Shown piece after piece: positions 50,701-59,531 of a stretch of 64,000 nt of DNA. The DNA comes from Nonomuraea sediminis (lineage in GTDB: Bacteria; Actinomycetota; Actinomycetes; Streptosporangiales; Streptosporangiaceae): contig NZ_JAHDTI010000019.1 in the NCBI RefSeq assembly GCF_018531495.1, positions 124,001 through 188,000 on the forward strand. The letters are read 5' to 3'. The notes beneath the pieces are model-generated. The model made no database searches, was not told the origin of the DNA, and worked only from the letters and a program-made list of their open reading frames with translations. Made by a program: the position numbers and the translations under genes. Within the stretch, counting starts at the first letter, position 1. Each line of letters begins with the position of its first letter.

Positions 50701-52089
50701 TACGGCGGCCGGTCGGCCCTGGCCAAGAAACTGGACGACTTCTTCGCCACCCAGGAGACCGCCACGTACCCGGGTTCGTACGGCGGCGTGATCCACGAGA
50801 TGCGCGAGGCCAGGGACGTCCGGATGGGCCAGTACGGGCACAGCAACCAGCCCTCGCACCACATCCCATACATGTACGACTACACCGACCAGCCGTGGAA
50901 GGCGCAGGCCAAGGTCCGCGAGGTCCTGTCCAGGCTGTACCTGGGCAGCGAGATCGGCCAGGGCTACCCGGGCGACGAGGACAACGGCGAGATGTCGGCC
51001 TGGTACGTCTTCAGCGCCCTCGGCTTCTACCCGCTCCAGGCGGGCAGCGCGTCCTACGCGGTGGGCTCGCCGCTGTTCACCAAGGCCACCGTCCACCTGC
51101 CCAGCGGCAAGGACCTGGTGATCAACGCGCGCGACAACAGCGCGAAGAACGTCTACGTGCAGAGCCTCAAGGTCAACGGGGTTCCCTGGACCTCGACCGC
51201 GCTGCCGCACGACGTGCTGGCCCGCGGCGCCGTCCTGGACTTCGCCATGGGCCCCGACTCCTCGTCGTGGGGCACCCCGCTCACCTCGGTCACCAAGGAC
51301 GGCGCCCAGCCGGCGCCGCTGCACGACATCCCGGTGACGGGCGGCCCGGCCGCCCTGTCGGACAACACCTCGGCCACCGAGACGGCGTTGAACGGCGCCG
51401 TCCGGCTCCAGGCCGGCAGCCGGGAGCAGGTCACCTTCTACACGCTCACGTCGGGCGCCGCCAACGCCCCCGCCTCGTGGAAGCTGGAGGCGAGCTACGA
51501 CGGCACCGCCTGGACCACGATCGACGAACGCGCGGGCCAGTCGTTCGCGTGGGCCAAGCAGACCCGCCCCTTCAAGATCGCCCACCCGGGCCGCTACGCC
51601 GCCTACCGCCTGACGGCGACGGGCACCGTGGCCGAGCTCGAACTCCTCGCCGCCCCCGACCCGGCCTGCACCCGCACCATCACGAGTGAGCACCGGGGAC
51701 CGCTGGCGCTCACGTCGGGCACGACCTGCCTGGCCGCGGGCGCCACGGTCGAGGGACCCGTCTCGCTGGCCAGGCGGGCGTCGCTGCTCGCGCTCGACCA
51801 CGCCACGATCACCGGCCCCGTCACGGCGGCGGGCGCGGGCACCCTCGCGCTGGCCGAGGCCACCGTGAACGGCCCGATCACCGCGACGGGCACGACCGTG
51901 TCCATCGAGCACACCACGGTCTCCGCCCCGATCACGCTCACGGCCAACCCCGGCCCGCTGGTCAGCGCCAGCACCGTCACCGCACCGCTGACCTGCGCCG
52001 CCAACAACCCGCCGCCGACCGACAACGGCCTGCCCAACGCGGTCAGCGGCCCCGCCAACGGCCAGTGCCAGGCCCTGGCCCAGAAGTAA
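47767..52089 (+). CDS. Secreted GH92-family alpha-mannosidase with carbohydrate-binding modules
   Basis: 1440 residues. Signal peptide MHRLALAAGTAAALMFLALPA then TADP. Domains: a Pro/Ala linker (27-75); a discoidin-like F5/8 module (about 110-260, NTKWLVFANTGWVSAKLSKPIKVVRYAMASAND); GH92 N-terminal beta-sandwich (about 430-690, PHGFNFWTPMTGSGS); (alpha/alpha)6 catalytic domain (about 710-1160) with NNGFWDTYRTAWPAYSL and the hallmark GDEDNGEMSAWY; and a second, degenerate discoidin-like part (1205-1295). A repetitive beta-solenoid-like tail has recurring GPVT/GPIT units. It is Ca2+-dependent alpha-mannoside hydrolysis by family. ATG 47767 has AGGAGG; twin LacI operators lie in the promoter. 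Confidence 0.93.
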   Translation: MHRLALAAGTAAALMFLALPAVATADPSPPAAADPAPSPLPSDAPSAAPTQPAPLQEVTPPPGLARKAQVSTAPPGALFSSSFETGDPQPTWVNTVEDGTKAEGVTGSTTGGIPGNVTDEIVDVQASGEYTAAGEVKENLFDGDVNTKWLVFANTGWVSAKLSKPIKVVRYAMASANDHAERDPRDWALEGSDDGQSWTAVDTRRGEVFDARFKTREFDVAQPGSFLYYRLNVTANGSGNIVQLAELQLSDGDTAPKPPSDMRSLVGGGPASGFTAKPRVGYTGLKALRYSGSTTTDHGGHSTNKVFDVDIPINQDTELSYLVFPEFTGASLSYPSTYAAVDLAFDDGTHLSDLKAGDQHGIAATAREQGASRTIYADQWNLQRIRLGDVAKGKRVKRILVGFDAPAGPLPFKGWFDDITLRDVSPRQQQDPVDEVITTRGTQSTGGFSRGNNFPATAVPHGFNFWTPMTGSGSNSWLYEYHRNGNADNIPTMQAFAASHEPSPWMGDRQSFQVMPSLLAKPNPDRVARATQFLHSGETAKPYYYGVDLLNGIRTEIAPADHAAVMRFTFPSDGGGSLIFDNYDNNGGLTIDGGVVTGYTDARSGLSAGSTRMYLYATFDRQPSNGGKLTGAGRDNVTGYLAFSAKQVTMHIATSFISVAQAKHNLELEDGTFDQVRDRAKQAWAAKLGIVEVEGATQDQRTTLYSNLYRLFLYPNSAFENTGTADSPLYRYASPVAPRTGPDTPTQTGAKVVDGKIYVNNGFWDTYRTAWPAYSLLAPEAGELVDGFVQQYRDSGWIARWSSPGYADLMVGTSSDVAFADAYLKGAKFDAKSAYAAALKDATVVPPNGAVGRKGLQTSIFKGYTALNEVGEGMSWAMDGYINDFGIANMADALAKQTTGPEKSKYQEEAEYFRSRALNYVNMFDPSVGFFQGRDSAGTWRRTKADYDPRVWGYDYTETDGWNMAFHAPQDGVGLAALYGGRSALAKKLDDFFATQETATYPGSYGGVIHEMREARDVRMGQYGHSNQPSHHIPYMYDYTDQPWKAQAKVREVLSRLYLGSEIGQGYPGDEDNGEMSAWYVFSALGFYPLQAGSASYAVGSPLFTKATVHLPSGKDLVINARDNSAKNVYVQSLKVNGVPWTSTALPHDVLARGAVLDFAMGPDSSSWGTPLTSVTKDGAQPAPLHDIPVTGGPAALSDNTSATETALNGAVRLQAGSREQVTFYTLTSGAANAPASWKLEASYDGTAWTTIDERAGQSFAWAKQTRPFKIAHPGRYAAYRLTATGTVAELELLAAPDPACTRTITSEHRGPLALTSGTTCLAAGATVEGPVSLARRASLLALDHATITGPVTAAGAGTLALAEATVNGPITATGTTVSIEHTTVSAPITLTANPGPLVSASTVTAPLTCAANNPPPTDNGLPNAVSGPANGQCQALAQK

Positions 52090-52097
52090 CCGTGTCA

Positions 52098-52128
52098 GAG
52101 CCGACCCGGCTCACGGGCGGGTCGGCTC
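52098..52128. terminator. Bidirectional hairpin terminator between GH92 and the methyltransferase gene
   Basis: GAGCCGACCC (52098-52107) and GGGTCGGCTC (52119-52128): a perfect 10-bp stem with an 11-base loop between two convergent genes. There is no T-tract. Confidence 0.7.
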
Positions 52129-52137
52129 ACGGCTGGG

Positions 52138-52911
52138 TCAGCTCGTGGGGCGGGATGTCAATGTGAAGATCGCCGTGCCCGGGAGGTGCCGTCCGCGCAG
52201 CGGGCTCCATCCGCCCCACACCCGCTCGTGGCCCTCGGGCCATTCCGGCTCGAGCAGCCCCTCCACCGTCAGCCCCGAGGCGACGACCGCGGCGACCCAG
52301 TCGCCCATCGTGCGATGGTGCTCGACGTAGGTGACCGTACCGTCGGAGTCCCTCTCGACGTACGGCGAGCGGTCGAAGTACGACCGGTCGGAGGTCAGCC
52401 CGCGCGGCCCCGGATCGTCGGGGAAGGCCCACCGGATGGGGTGGCTGACGGAGAAGACGAAGCGCCCGCCGGGCCGCAGCACCCGGCGGACCTCGCGGAA
52501 GACGGCCGCGGGGTCGGCTACGAACGGCAGCGCCCCGAACGCCGAGCAGGCCAGGTCGAAGGCGGCATCGGCGAACGGCAGCTGCTCGGCGTCGGCCTGC
52601 ACCACCGGCACGCGAAGCCCGCTGTCCTCGTCGATGCGCTGGGAGTGGCGCAGCTGCCGGTGGGAGATGTCGAAGGCGGCCACCCTGGCGCCCTGGGCCA
52701 CCAGCCAGCGGGCGCACTGCGCCGCCCCGCAGCCGATCTCCAGCACGTCGCGCCCGCGCACGTCGCCGAGCAGGCGCGCCTCGGCCTCGTCGACGCCCTC
52801 GGGGCACCAGACGAAACCGGTGTCACGCAGGAACTCGCCGTGCTCGAGCTGGTAGTCGTCGGCGTTGCCGTCCCACCAGCCGCGGTTGGCGCGCGACGAG
52901 ACCGAGCCCAC
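52138..52911 (-). CDS. Class I SAM-dependent methyltransferase
   Basis: 257 residues. SAM-binding motif I is RDVLEIGCGAAQCARWLVAQGARVAAFDISHRQL. Motif II/III has VVQADAEQLPFADAAFDLACSAFGALPF, then REVRRVLRPGGRFVFSVSHPIRW. It begins SRANRGWWDGNADDYQLEHGEFL, shared by actinobacterial UbiE-like methyltransferases of unknown substrate. Its start at ATG 52911 touches the stop of the DUF4191 gene (one-base overlap), so the two are likely in one transcript. Confidence 0.9.
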   Translation of the reverse strand: MGSVSSRANRGWWDGNADDYQLEHGEFLRDTGFVWCPEGVDEAEARLLGDVRGRDVLEIGCGAAQCARWLVAQGARVAAFDISHRQLRHSQRIDEDSGLRVPVVQADAEQLPFADAAFDLACSAFGALPFVADPAAVFREVRRVLRPGGRFVFSVSHPIRWAFPDDPGPRGLTSDRSYFDRSPYVERDSDGTVTYVEHHRTMGDWVAAVVASGLTVEGLLEPEWPEGHERVWGGWSPLRGRHLPGTAIFTLTSRPTS

Positions 52912-53591
52912 TAGCGCATCTTCGGGCCGCGCGGCATCCGGGTGCCCTTCGGCATCGGGCCCTTGGGCATCGGCATGTTCTTCGGCAGCGAGCGCAGGCG
53001 GTCCTTGACCTCGTTGACGGCCGGCTTCTTCAGGTTGCGCGGCAGCTTCATGATCTGCCGCTGCAGCTTGGAGATGGGCACCTGGCCCTCGCCGTCGCCG
53101 GACTGGATGTCGTAGATGGTGACGTCGAGCACGACGCGGGCGACGCGCTTCTTCTCGGCGGCCAGCATCTTGGCCACCCGGTTGCCCGGGCCCTCCGACA
53201 CCAGCACCACGCCAGGGGCGCCGACCACGAGGTGGATCAGGTCCTGGTCGCGGTTGACCGCGATGGCCGGGGTGACCTGCCAGTTGCCCCGCATGCCCTG
53301 CAGCACCGCCGCGGCGGCGCCGGTCTGGCCGTGCAGGATGCTGTACTGCGCACGCTGCGCCAGCTGTCCGAACACGACCAGGCCCACGCTGATCGCCGCG
53401 AGGATGCCCAGGAAGATGGAGTACACCAGGTAGCCCGTCACCAGGCCGATCACGACGATCACCGCAAGCGTGGCCACCGCCGAGAGGAAGACGATGGGCA
53501 TCCCCTTGGGATTGGCCTGCTTGATGATCTGTGCGATCATGCGGAGCTGCTTGATACGCCCCGGCTTCTCTGGATCTTCGGACTTCGCCAT
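52911..53591 (-). CDS. DUF4191 family membrane protein
   Basis: 226 residues. It begins SEDPEKPGRIKQLRMIAQIIKQANPKG, then two adjacent helices (VFLSAVATLAVIVVIGLVTGYLVYSIFLGILAAISVGLVVFG). A cytosolic domain has QGMRGNWQVTPAIAVNRDQDLIHLVVGAPGVVLVSEG, and the basic tail is rich in Met/Pro/Lys. This is the protein found next to lipA in many actinobacteria (Rv2219 type). ATG 53591 is the family start; the frame continues upstream but antisense to GH3. Function unknown. Confidence 0.92.
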   Translation of the reverse strand: MAKSEDPEKPGRIKQLRMIAQIIKQANPKGMPIVFLSAVATLAVIVVIGLVTGYLVYSIFLGILAAISVGLVVFGQLAQRAQYSILHGQTGAAAAVLQGMRGNWQVTPAIAVNRDQDLIHLVVGAPGVVLVSEGPGNRVAKMLAAEKKRVARVVLDVTIYDIQSGDGEGQVPISKLQRQIMKLPRNLKKPAVNEVKDRLRSLPKNMPMPKGPMPKGTRMPRGPKMR

Positions 53592-53635
53592 GTTCCGAGG
53601 ATACAAACCCGAGCCGTCCGAAAGGAAAACGTGAC

Positions 53636-55969
53636 CTACAGCGTCGCCGAGAGCGAACGGTCCGCGTAGGACCTGCCGGCCTCGACGGTGTGCGGTCCCG
53701 GCACGGCCTGCCAGCCGTCGGCGGTCCACTCCTGGAAGGCGCGCTCCGGCAGGAAGACCGTGGTGACCACCGACTGCCCAGGATCGGCCTCGACCACGTC
53801 GAACCCGGCCAGCGCGCCGTTCACGTACACCTGCACGACCTCCCGGCCCCGCCGTCCGCCGGTGTTGGTGACCTGGACGCTGACGCTGCGGTCCTCGGCC
53901 GCGATCGAGTCGTACGACCAGGTGGTGTAGCCCAGGCCGTGGCCGAACCAGAACGCCGGCTCGGCCGTCCAGCCCCGGTAGCCGATCCTGTCCCCTTCGG
54001 AGTACGGCACGGCCCCGTCGGCCGGCGTGACGTTGACCACCGGCGCGTCCTCCAGCCGCCGCGGCCACGTCGTGGGCAGCCGCCCGCCCGGCTCGGCGTC
54101 GCCGAACAGCACGTCGGCCAGCGCGCCGCCCGCCTCCTGGCCGGGGAACCAGGTCAGCAGTACCGCCGCCACCGACTCCAGCCACGGCATCTCGACCGGC
54201 GACCCGGCGTTGACCACCACGATCGTGCGCGGGTTGGCCGCGGCCACGGCGGCGATCAGCTCGTCCTGGCGGCCGGGCAGCTTCAGGTCCTTGCGGTCGA
54301 AGCCCTCGCTCTCCACCTCCAGCGTGGTGGAGGCGACCACGACCGCCACGTCGCTGGCCTCGGCGACCCGGACCGCCTCGGCGATCAGCTCGTCCTGGCC
54401 GGGGGAGGGGTTGGCGTGCCCGAGCGTGAACGCGATCAGGCCGAAGCCCTTCAGCGCGCCCGACGGGTGCCTGACCGTCACCTCCACGGGCGTGCCCGCC
54501 CGCAGCTCCACCGCGACGCGCCGCTCAGGCGGCGCCAGGAACGCGGCGGCCGGGTCCTCGCCGTCCAGCGACACGGTCTCCTCGAGCACGGTCCGCCCGT
54601 CCACGGTCACCTTGAACGCGCCGACGCCCGCGACGGAGAACACGTGCTCGCCCGACAGGTCGGGCGTGTAGGTGGCGCGCAGTTCGACGAAGGCCAGCCG
54701 GTCCTGGTCCACGCCGTCGGGCAGCTGCCCGATCCAGCGGGCCTCGGTGGTGGCCAGCCGCTCCTCCGCCAGCACGTCGCCGTCGGCGTCCATGAAGTAG
54801 GCCCTGGTCGGGATCGTCAGCGGCGACAGCCGTACCCGGGGGTCGGTGCCGAGCGCGTAGCGGACCTCGACGCCGTCGCGCTCGCGCAGGCCCTGCAGGG
54901 GTGAGACGACGCGGTCGGGGAAGACCTGGGCGCTGCCGCCGCCCATGATGCGTGCCTCGTCCGCGGCGCTGCCGACCAGGGCCAGCGTGCTGACGTTCTC
55001 CAGCGGGAGGATGCCGCCCTCATTCCTGACCAGCGTGAAGCCGCGCGCCGCGACCTCGCGGGCGAGCGCGACGCCGTCGATCTGCTCCTGATCGGCGGCG
55101 GTACGGCTCGCGCCGCCGAGCGCTCCGACGCGGTGCGCCAGGCGGAGGATCCTGCGGACCTTGTCGTCGACGACCGATTCGGGCACCCGGCCCTCGCGGA
55201 CCGCCTCCTCGAGCTTGTCGCCCCACGGCCCGTGCGGACCGGGCATGGCCACGTCCGTGCCGCCCAGCGCCGCCGGCTCCGTGGAACGCACCGCGGTCCA
55301 GTCGGAGACCACGTACCCGTCGAAGCCCCACTCGTCCTTGAGCACGCCGTTGACCAGGTCCGAGTGCTCGGTCATGGTCGTGCCGTTGACCGCGTTGTAG
55401 GCGGTCATCAGGCCCCACGCCCCGGCGCCGACCACCCGCTCGAACGGCCGCAGGTACACCTCGCGCAGCACCTTCTCGGTGACCTGGACGTTCACGGTGA
55501 AGCGGTCGGTCTCGAAGTCGTTGGCCACGAAGTGCTTGGGCGTGGTGCCCACGCCGCCCTCCTGGACGCCCTCCACGTACGCCGCGCCGACCTCGCCGGT
55601 CAGGAACGGGTCCTCGGAGAAGCACTCGAAGTGGCGGCCGCCGAGCGGGGTGCGGTGCAGGTTGATCGTGGGTGCGAGCAGCACGTGCACGCCCTTGCGC
55701 CTGGCCTCCTGGGCGAGCAGGCGGCCCACCCGCTTGACCAGGTCCACGTCCCAGGTGGCGGCCAGCGCGGTGGGGCTGGGCAGCGCGATCGACGGGTCGA
55801 CCGCGCTCCACTGCTCGCCGCGCACGCCGATGGGGCCGTCGCTCATGACGAGCCGGTCGAGGCCGATCTCGGGGATCGCGGGGAGCGACCACATGTCCGC
55901 GCCGGTGAGCAGGCGGATCTTGGTGGGCAGGTCCAGCTTGTTGATCAGGTCATCGAAGTCCACACGCAC
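53636..55969 (-). CDS. Glycoside hydrolase family 3 beta-glucosidase with PA14 insertion
   Basis: 777 residues. N-terminal TIM barrel with LTGADMWSLPAIPEIGLDRLVMSDGPIGVRG, KHF at 145-147 and nucleophile D223 in GYVVSDWTAVRS. The second alpha/beta domain has ALVGSAADEARIMGGGSAQVFP. A PA14-like module (about 385-520: FMDADGDVLAEERL ... LSGEHVFSVAGVGAFKVTVDGRTV) is inserted before the end of that domain. The C-terminus is fibronectin III-like. It has no signal peptide, so it probably acts inside on imported oligosaccharides or glucosides. GTG 55969 or GTG 55963 starts it; no ribosome site, perhaps leaderless. Confidence 0.93.
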   Translation of the reverse strand: MRVDFDDLINKLDLPTKIRLLTGADMWSLPAIPEIGLDRLVMSDGPIGVRGEQWSAVDPSIALPSPTALAATWDVDLVKRVGRLLAQEARRKGVHVLLAPTINLHRTPLGGRHFECFSEDPFLTGEVGAAYVEGVQEGGVGTTPKHFVANDFETDRFTVNVQVTEKVLREVYLRPFERVVGAGAWGLMTAYNAVNGTTMTEHSDLVNGVLKDEWGFDGYVVSDWTAVRSTEPAALGGTDVAMPGPHGPWGDKLEEAVREGRVPESVVDDKVRRILRLAHRVGALGGASRTAADQEQIDGVALAREVAARGFTLVRNEGGILPLENVSTLALVGSAADEARIMGGGSAQVFPDRVVSPLQGLRERDGVEVRYALGTDPRVRLSPLTIPTRAYFMDADGDVLAEERLATTEARWIGQLPDGVDQDRLAFVELRATYTPDLSGEHVFSVAGVGAFKVTVDGRTVLEETVSLDGEDPAAAFLAPPERRVAVELRAGTPVEVTVRHPSGALKGFGLIAFTLGHANPSPGQDELIAEAVRVAEASDVAVVVASTTLEVESEGFDRKDLKLPGRQDELIAAVAAANPRTIVVVNAGSPVEMPWLESVAAVLLTWFPGQEAGGALADVLFGDAEPGGRLPTTWPRRLEDAPVVNVTPADGAVPYSEGDRIGYRGWTAEPAFWFGHGLGYTTWSYDSIAAEDRSVSVQVTNTGGRRGREVVQVYVNGALAGFDVVEADPGQSVVTTVFLPERAFQEWTADGWQAVPGPHTVEAGRSYADRSLSATL

Positions 55970-56032
55970 AGTGTTAACCCGAATACCGAGTTATCGATAG
56001 GTTTGTTACCTTTGTGTTATCTCCTGTAAAGC

Positions 56033-56066
56033 AAAAGACCGCACCCCGATCACCGGGATGCGGTCT
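56033..56066 (-). terminator. Rho-independent terminator after lipA
   Basis: AGACCGCA (56036-56043) and TGCGGTCT (56059-56066) form the stem, with CCCC/GGGA pairing inside. On the minus strand TTTTGCTTT follows. It lies just past the lipA stop and upstream of the GH3 promoter. Confidence 0.9.
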
Positions 56067-56077
56067 GTGTGAGTGGT

Positions 56078-57013
56078 CTAAGCGGTCTGACGCGCCTCGA
56101 TCGCCTGCTTGTACAGGCGGCCCGCCCGGTAGGACGAGCGGACCAGCGGCCCGGACATGACGCCCGCGAAGCCGATGGCCTCGGCCTCGGCCTGCAACTC
56201 GACGAACTCCTCCGGCTTGACCCAGCGGTCCACCGGGTGGTGGCGCGGCGTCGGGCGCAGGTACTGCGTGATCGTCAGCAGGTCGGTGCCGGCCTCGTGC
56301 AGGTCGCGCATCGCCTGGACGATCTCCTCGCGCTCCTCGCCCATGCCCAGGATCAGGTTGGACTTGGTGACCATCCCGGCCTCGCGGGCCATCGTGATCA
56401 CCTTCAGGGAGCGGTCGTAGCGGAAGGCCGGGCGGATGCGCTTGAAGATGCGCGGCACGGTCTCGATGTTGTGCGCGAACACCTCGGGCTTGCTGGAGAA
56501 GACCTCCTCCAGCTGCTCGCGGTTGCCGTTGAAGTCGGGCACGAGCAGCTCGACGCCGCAGCCGGGCAGCAGCGCGTGGATCTGCCTGGCGGTCTCGGCG
56601 TACAGCCAGGCGCCGCCGTCGGGCAGGTCGTCGCGGGCGACGCCGGTCACCGTGGCGTATTTCAGGCCCATCTGCTGGACCGACTCCGCCACGCGGCGGG
56701 GCTCGTCCTTGTCGTACTCCTTGGGCTTGCCGGTGTCGATCTGGCAGAAGTCGCAGCGGCGGGTGCACTGGTCGCCGCCGATGAGGAAGGTCGCCTCGCG
56801 GTCTTCCCAGCACTCGTAGATATTGGGACAGCCCGCCTCTTCACAGACCGTGTGCAGGCCTTCCCGGCGCACGAGCGATTTCAGCTCGGTGTACTCGGGG
56901 CCCGTCTTCAGCTTGGTCTTGATCCACGGGGGCTTGCGCTCGATAGGGGTCTCGGCATTGCGCACCTCCAGGCGGAGGAGCTTCCTGCCTTCAGGAGCAA
57001 CCGTCACCCTCAC
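56078..57013 (-). CDS. lipA: Lipoyl synthase
   Basis: 311 residues. Radical-SAM cluster motif CTRRCDFCQ, and the auxiliary 4Fe-4S cluster motif C-x4-C-x5-C in [13 protein letters not shown]. The later blocks [32 protein letters not shown] and [19 protein letters not shown] are typical. It inserts two sulphurs into octanoyl groups on E2/H proteins. It starts at GTG 57013. It is the last of three minus-strand genes with lipB and the pseudo-M48 gene, and a terminator follows. Confidence 0.97.
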   Translation of the reverse strand: MRVTVAPEGRKLLRLEVRNAETPIERKPPWIKTKLKTGPEYTELKSLVRREGLHTVCEEAGCPNIYECWEDREATFLIGGDQCTRRCDFCQIDTGKPKEYDKDEPRRVAESVQQMGLKYATVTGVARDDLPDGGAWLYAETARQIHALLPGCGVELLVPDFNGNREQLEEVFSSKPEVFAHNIETVPRIFKRIRPAFRYDRSLKVITMAREAGMVTKSNLILGMGEEREEIVQAMRDLHEAGTDLLTITQYLRPTPRHHPVDRWVKPEEFVELQAEAEAIGFAGVMSGPLVRSSYRAGRLYKQAIEARQTA

Positions 57014-57059
57014 AGCTTACGACGCCCGTGCGAGCGACCACGTCCGGGCCACGCTCCCG

Positions 57060-58025
57060 TCAAGAGATCAGGCCGAAACCTCGGATCGCGCGCGTGTAGT
57101 GCTTGAGGAGTTCGTCGTCGATGCGGTCCGACTCGGCCAGCGCGAGCAGCTCGCCGTCGCCGCCCGCCGTCAGCACCGACGAGCGCTCGAGCGCGCCCTG
57201 CCTGATCTGCTGGACGCTCTCGCCGCGCAGCGCCGCGGCCTGGATCGGCGCCAGGTAACCGCCGGTCGCCATCAGCCGGTCCAGCTCGTCCAGCTCACGC
57301 TCGCTCACCAGACGCAGCGCCCGCGCCCTCCTCCTGGCCTCGGTACGGCTCTCGCCCGCGCGGGCCAGGCGCCTCAGCGCGAACTCCACCGCGATCACCG
57401 GGGCGCCCAGCACCCGGCCGGCGATCCGGCCGAGGAAGCTGGTGGCCTCGTAGCCGCCAGGCGAGGCGGCGATGCCCAGCGACGCCTCGGCGATCTTCAC
57501 CTGCGCCTCCTCGCGCACGGTCATCGGCCCGGCGCCCAGCAGCCCCTCCCGCCACTCACCCAGCGTGCCCAGCGCCGTCTCCACCGTGCGCTCCTCGGCG
57601 GTCGGCACGTCCGCGAACGCCTTGGCCAGCAGCGTCACCCGCTGCTTGGGCGTCAGCGCCAGCCACAGGGGCAGCCCGATCACCAGCGTCGGCGTGCGCA
57701 GCAGGCCCATCCGCTCGTAGCGGGCGTCCGTGGCCAGATCGCGTACCGCGATCCTGGCGGGTCCGCGGACGCCGATCCGTTCGGCCACCCGGCCGGCCGT
57801 GCCGTACAGCTCAGCGGCGGAGGAGCGGTCGAGCACCTCGGCGTCGGCGGGCAGGCGGCCCAGGCGCGGCCGTACGAACCAGCCGATCGCGACGAGGAAG
57901 CCGCCGGCCAGCCAGGCGAGGAAGGAGGAAGCGTGAGCGGCGACCAGCCAGCCGCCGGTCAGCACGAAGGCCAGCGTGAGGAGATGGACCGCCAGCGAAA
58001 GCACGAGGGCTAATGGGCGCTTCAT
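57060..58025 (-). CDS. M48-like membrane protein lacking the HEXXH zinc site
   Basis: 321 residues. Two N-terminal helices (LSLAVHLLTLAFVLTGGWLVAA and FLAWLAGGFLVAIGWFV), then a soluble domain. Residues 113-140 (TLVIGLPLWLALTPKQRVTLLAKAFADVP) align by eye with the M48 segment that normally reads LTPxEL...LAHELGH. Here the zinc His/Glu/His positions are K135, A136 and D139, so it cannot be an active zinc peptidase. The rest matches M48-like proteins of actinomycetes only loosely. It lies between lipB (12 bp) and lipA (46 bp), in one apparent operon. ATG 58025. Confidence 0.7.
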   Translation of the reverse strand: MKRPLALVLSLAVHLLTLAFVLTGGWLVAAHASSFLAWLAGGFLVAIGWFVRPRLGRLPADAEVLDRSSAAELYGTAGRVAERIGVRGPARIAVRDLATDARYERMGLLRTPTLVIGLPLWLALTPKQRVTLLAKAFADVPTAEERTVETALGTLGEWREGLLGAGPMTVREEAQVKIAEASLGIAASPGGYEATSFLGRIAGRVLGAPVIAVEFALRRLARAGESRTEARRRARALRLVSERELDELDRLMATGGYLAPIQAAALRGESVQQIRQGALERSSVLTAGGDGELLALAESDRIDDELLKHYTRAIRGFGLIS

Positions 58026-58037
58026 CTCTTGATCGTA

Positions 58038-58742
58038 CTATCGGCGGAGCAGATCTTCCTCGTGCAATTCGTAGGCCTCCACGCCCAGCCATTCGGCCAG
58101 CCGCTTCTCCATGATCGGCATGACCTCGTCGGCCACGATGCGCCGGCCCGTCTCCGCCGACAGCGACGAGACACCCACACCGGGGATGCCGCACGGGACG
58201 ATCCTGTTGAACCAGCGCGGGTCGTTGGCGCAGTTCAGTGCGAAGCCGTGCATCGTGACGCCGCGCTGCACCCGGATGCCGACCGCGCCGAGCTGTCGGT
58301 CGGGCAGTCCGAGCGTGGTGTCACCGGCCGCCCACACGCCGCCGTGCCTGGGGGAGCGGCGCGCCGTCACGCCGAAGTCGGAGCACACCTGGATCATCGC
58401 GTCCTCCAGCCGGCGCACGTACGCCGTGGGGTCGTCGATCCCGATGATGGGGTAGCCGACGAGCTGGCCGGGACCGTGCCAGGTGATGCGCCCGCCACGG
58501 TCGACGTCGATCACCGGTGTGCCGTCCGCGGGGCGCTCGTGCGGCGCGGTCCGCTTGCCCGCCGTGTAGACGGGCGCGTGTTCGAGGATCAGGACGGTGT
58601 CGGGCAGCTCGCCGGCCACCCGCTTGCCGTGCACCCAGCGCTGGAGTTCCCAGGCCTGCTCGTAGGGGACGTCGACACCGAGCCTGACGACGGCCAGTCC
58701 GTCGTGCATGGGGCGCATGGTGCCATTGTGCCGTTCCCTCAC
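58038..58742 (-). CDS. lipB: Octanoyltransferase (lipoyl-protein ligase B)
   Basis: 234 residues. Conserved blocks are VLILEHAPVYTAGKRT, DRGGRITWHGPGQLVGYPII, GLPDRQLGAVGIRVQRGVTMHGFALNCANDP and FNRIVPCGIPGVGVSSL, with the catalytic Cys in PCGI and Lys replaced in context by the G-A-V-G-I-R-V stretch typical of this branch. It transfers octanoyl from ACP to lipoyl domains, feeding LipA. Start GTG 58742 is uncertain; Met codons nine and twelve residues in are alternatives. Confidence 0.93.
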   Translation of the reverse strand: MRERHNGTMRPMHDGLAVVRLGVDVPYEQAWELQRWVHGKRVAGELPDTVLILEHAPVYTAGKRTAPHERPADGTPVIDVDRGGRITWHGPGQLVGYPIIGIDDPTAYVRRLEDAMIQVCSDFGVTARRSPRHGGVWAAGDTTLGLPDRQLGAVGIRVQRGVTMHGFALNCANDPRWFNRIVPCGIPGVGVSSLSAETGRRIVADEVMPIMEKRLAEWLGVEAYELHEEDLLRR

Positions 58743-58756
58743 CCATCAAGGGTAAT

Positions 58757-59494
58757 TCAGGACGTCAACAGCCGAGGTTCGATCCTGAACTCCTTCACGC
58801 CGTCGGCGCCGTCGTGCTCGATCCGGTAGGCGTAGCCGCCGGGGTCGACGGACACCGCCTGGATGAACTCGGTGCCGACGTAGTGCAGCCCGACGCCCTC
58901 GTCGGCGGCGTAGCCGTCGGGCAGCTCGCCGCTGGCCACCGACGCCTGCAGCAGCGCGCGGCGCTGCGGCTCGGAGTTGTAGTGCACGCCACAGCTGTAG
59001 GGCAGCAGCGCCATCCCGTCGGCCCAGACCCGCAGGTCGGGGCCGAAGGAGTCGGTGTTGCCACCGACGTGCCAGCACAGCGCGCCCGCGCTCTGGCCCG
59101 ACAGCACGACGCCGGCCCGCCAGGCCTCCTCCATCGCCTCGTCGAGCCCGTGCAGCCGCCACAGCGCCATCAGGTTGGCCACGCTGCCACCGCTGACGTA
59201 GATCATGTCCTGGTCGAGCACCCAGGCACGCGGATCCTCGACGTTGGGCATGGGGAACACCGTCAGGTGGCTCAGCTCCACGTCCCACCCGGCGAAAGCG
59301 CCGTACATCGTCAGCAGCCAGTCGGGGCCGTCGCCCGTCGCCGTGGCCAGCAGGCCCAGCTTGGGACGGTCCTGACCGGTCAGATCGAGGGCGTAGCGCA
59401 GCAGGGGGCTGGCCTCGAGGAAGCCCTGGCGCTTGGTCTGGCGGAACGATCCACCGCCGATGGCGAGAATGTGAGACTGCCCTGATCTGGTCAT
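58757..59494 (-). CDS. Peptidase E (family S51 Asp dipeptidase-like)
   Basis: 245 residues from ATG 59494 (MTRSGQSHILAIGGGSF). The nucleophile motif is LSGQSAGALCW with S135. The early GGGSF, the YVSGGSVANLMALW block and the C-terminal catalytic His region are like actinobacterial S51 enzymes, which cleave N-terminal Asp dipeptides or related substrates. The frame is open upstream but those residues are unlike the family. It lies 14 bp upstream of lipB on the same strand. Confidence 0.9.
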   Translation of the reverse strand: MTRSGQSHILAIGGGSFRQTKRQGFLEASPLLRYALDLTGQDRPKLGLLATATGDGPDWLLTMYGAFAGWDVELSHLTVFPMPNVEDPRAWVLDQDMIYVSGGSVANLMALWRLHGLDEAMEEAWRAGVVLSGQSAGALCWHVGGNTDSFGPDLRVWADGMALLPYSCGVHYNSEPQRRALLQASVASGELPDGYAADEGVGLHYVGTEFIQAVSVDPGGYAYRIEHDGADGVKEFRIEPRLLTS

Positions 59495-59531
59495 TTTCGT
59501 ATTCCCCACGTGCTGTTGGACGAACGGCACA

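Noticed and set aside
47878-51912. 1,344-codon open frame antisense to the GH92 gene
   Set aside because: The opposite strand encodes a complete GH92 enzyme with a signal peptide; the antisense product is Gly/Arg/Val-biased with no domain.
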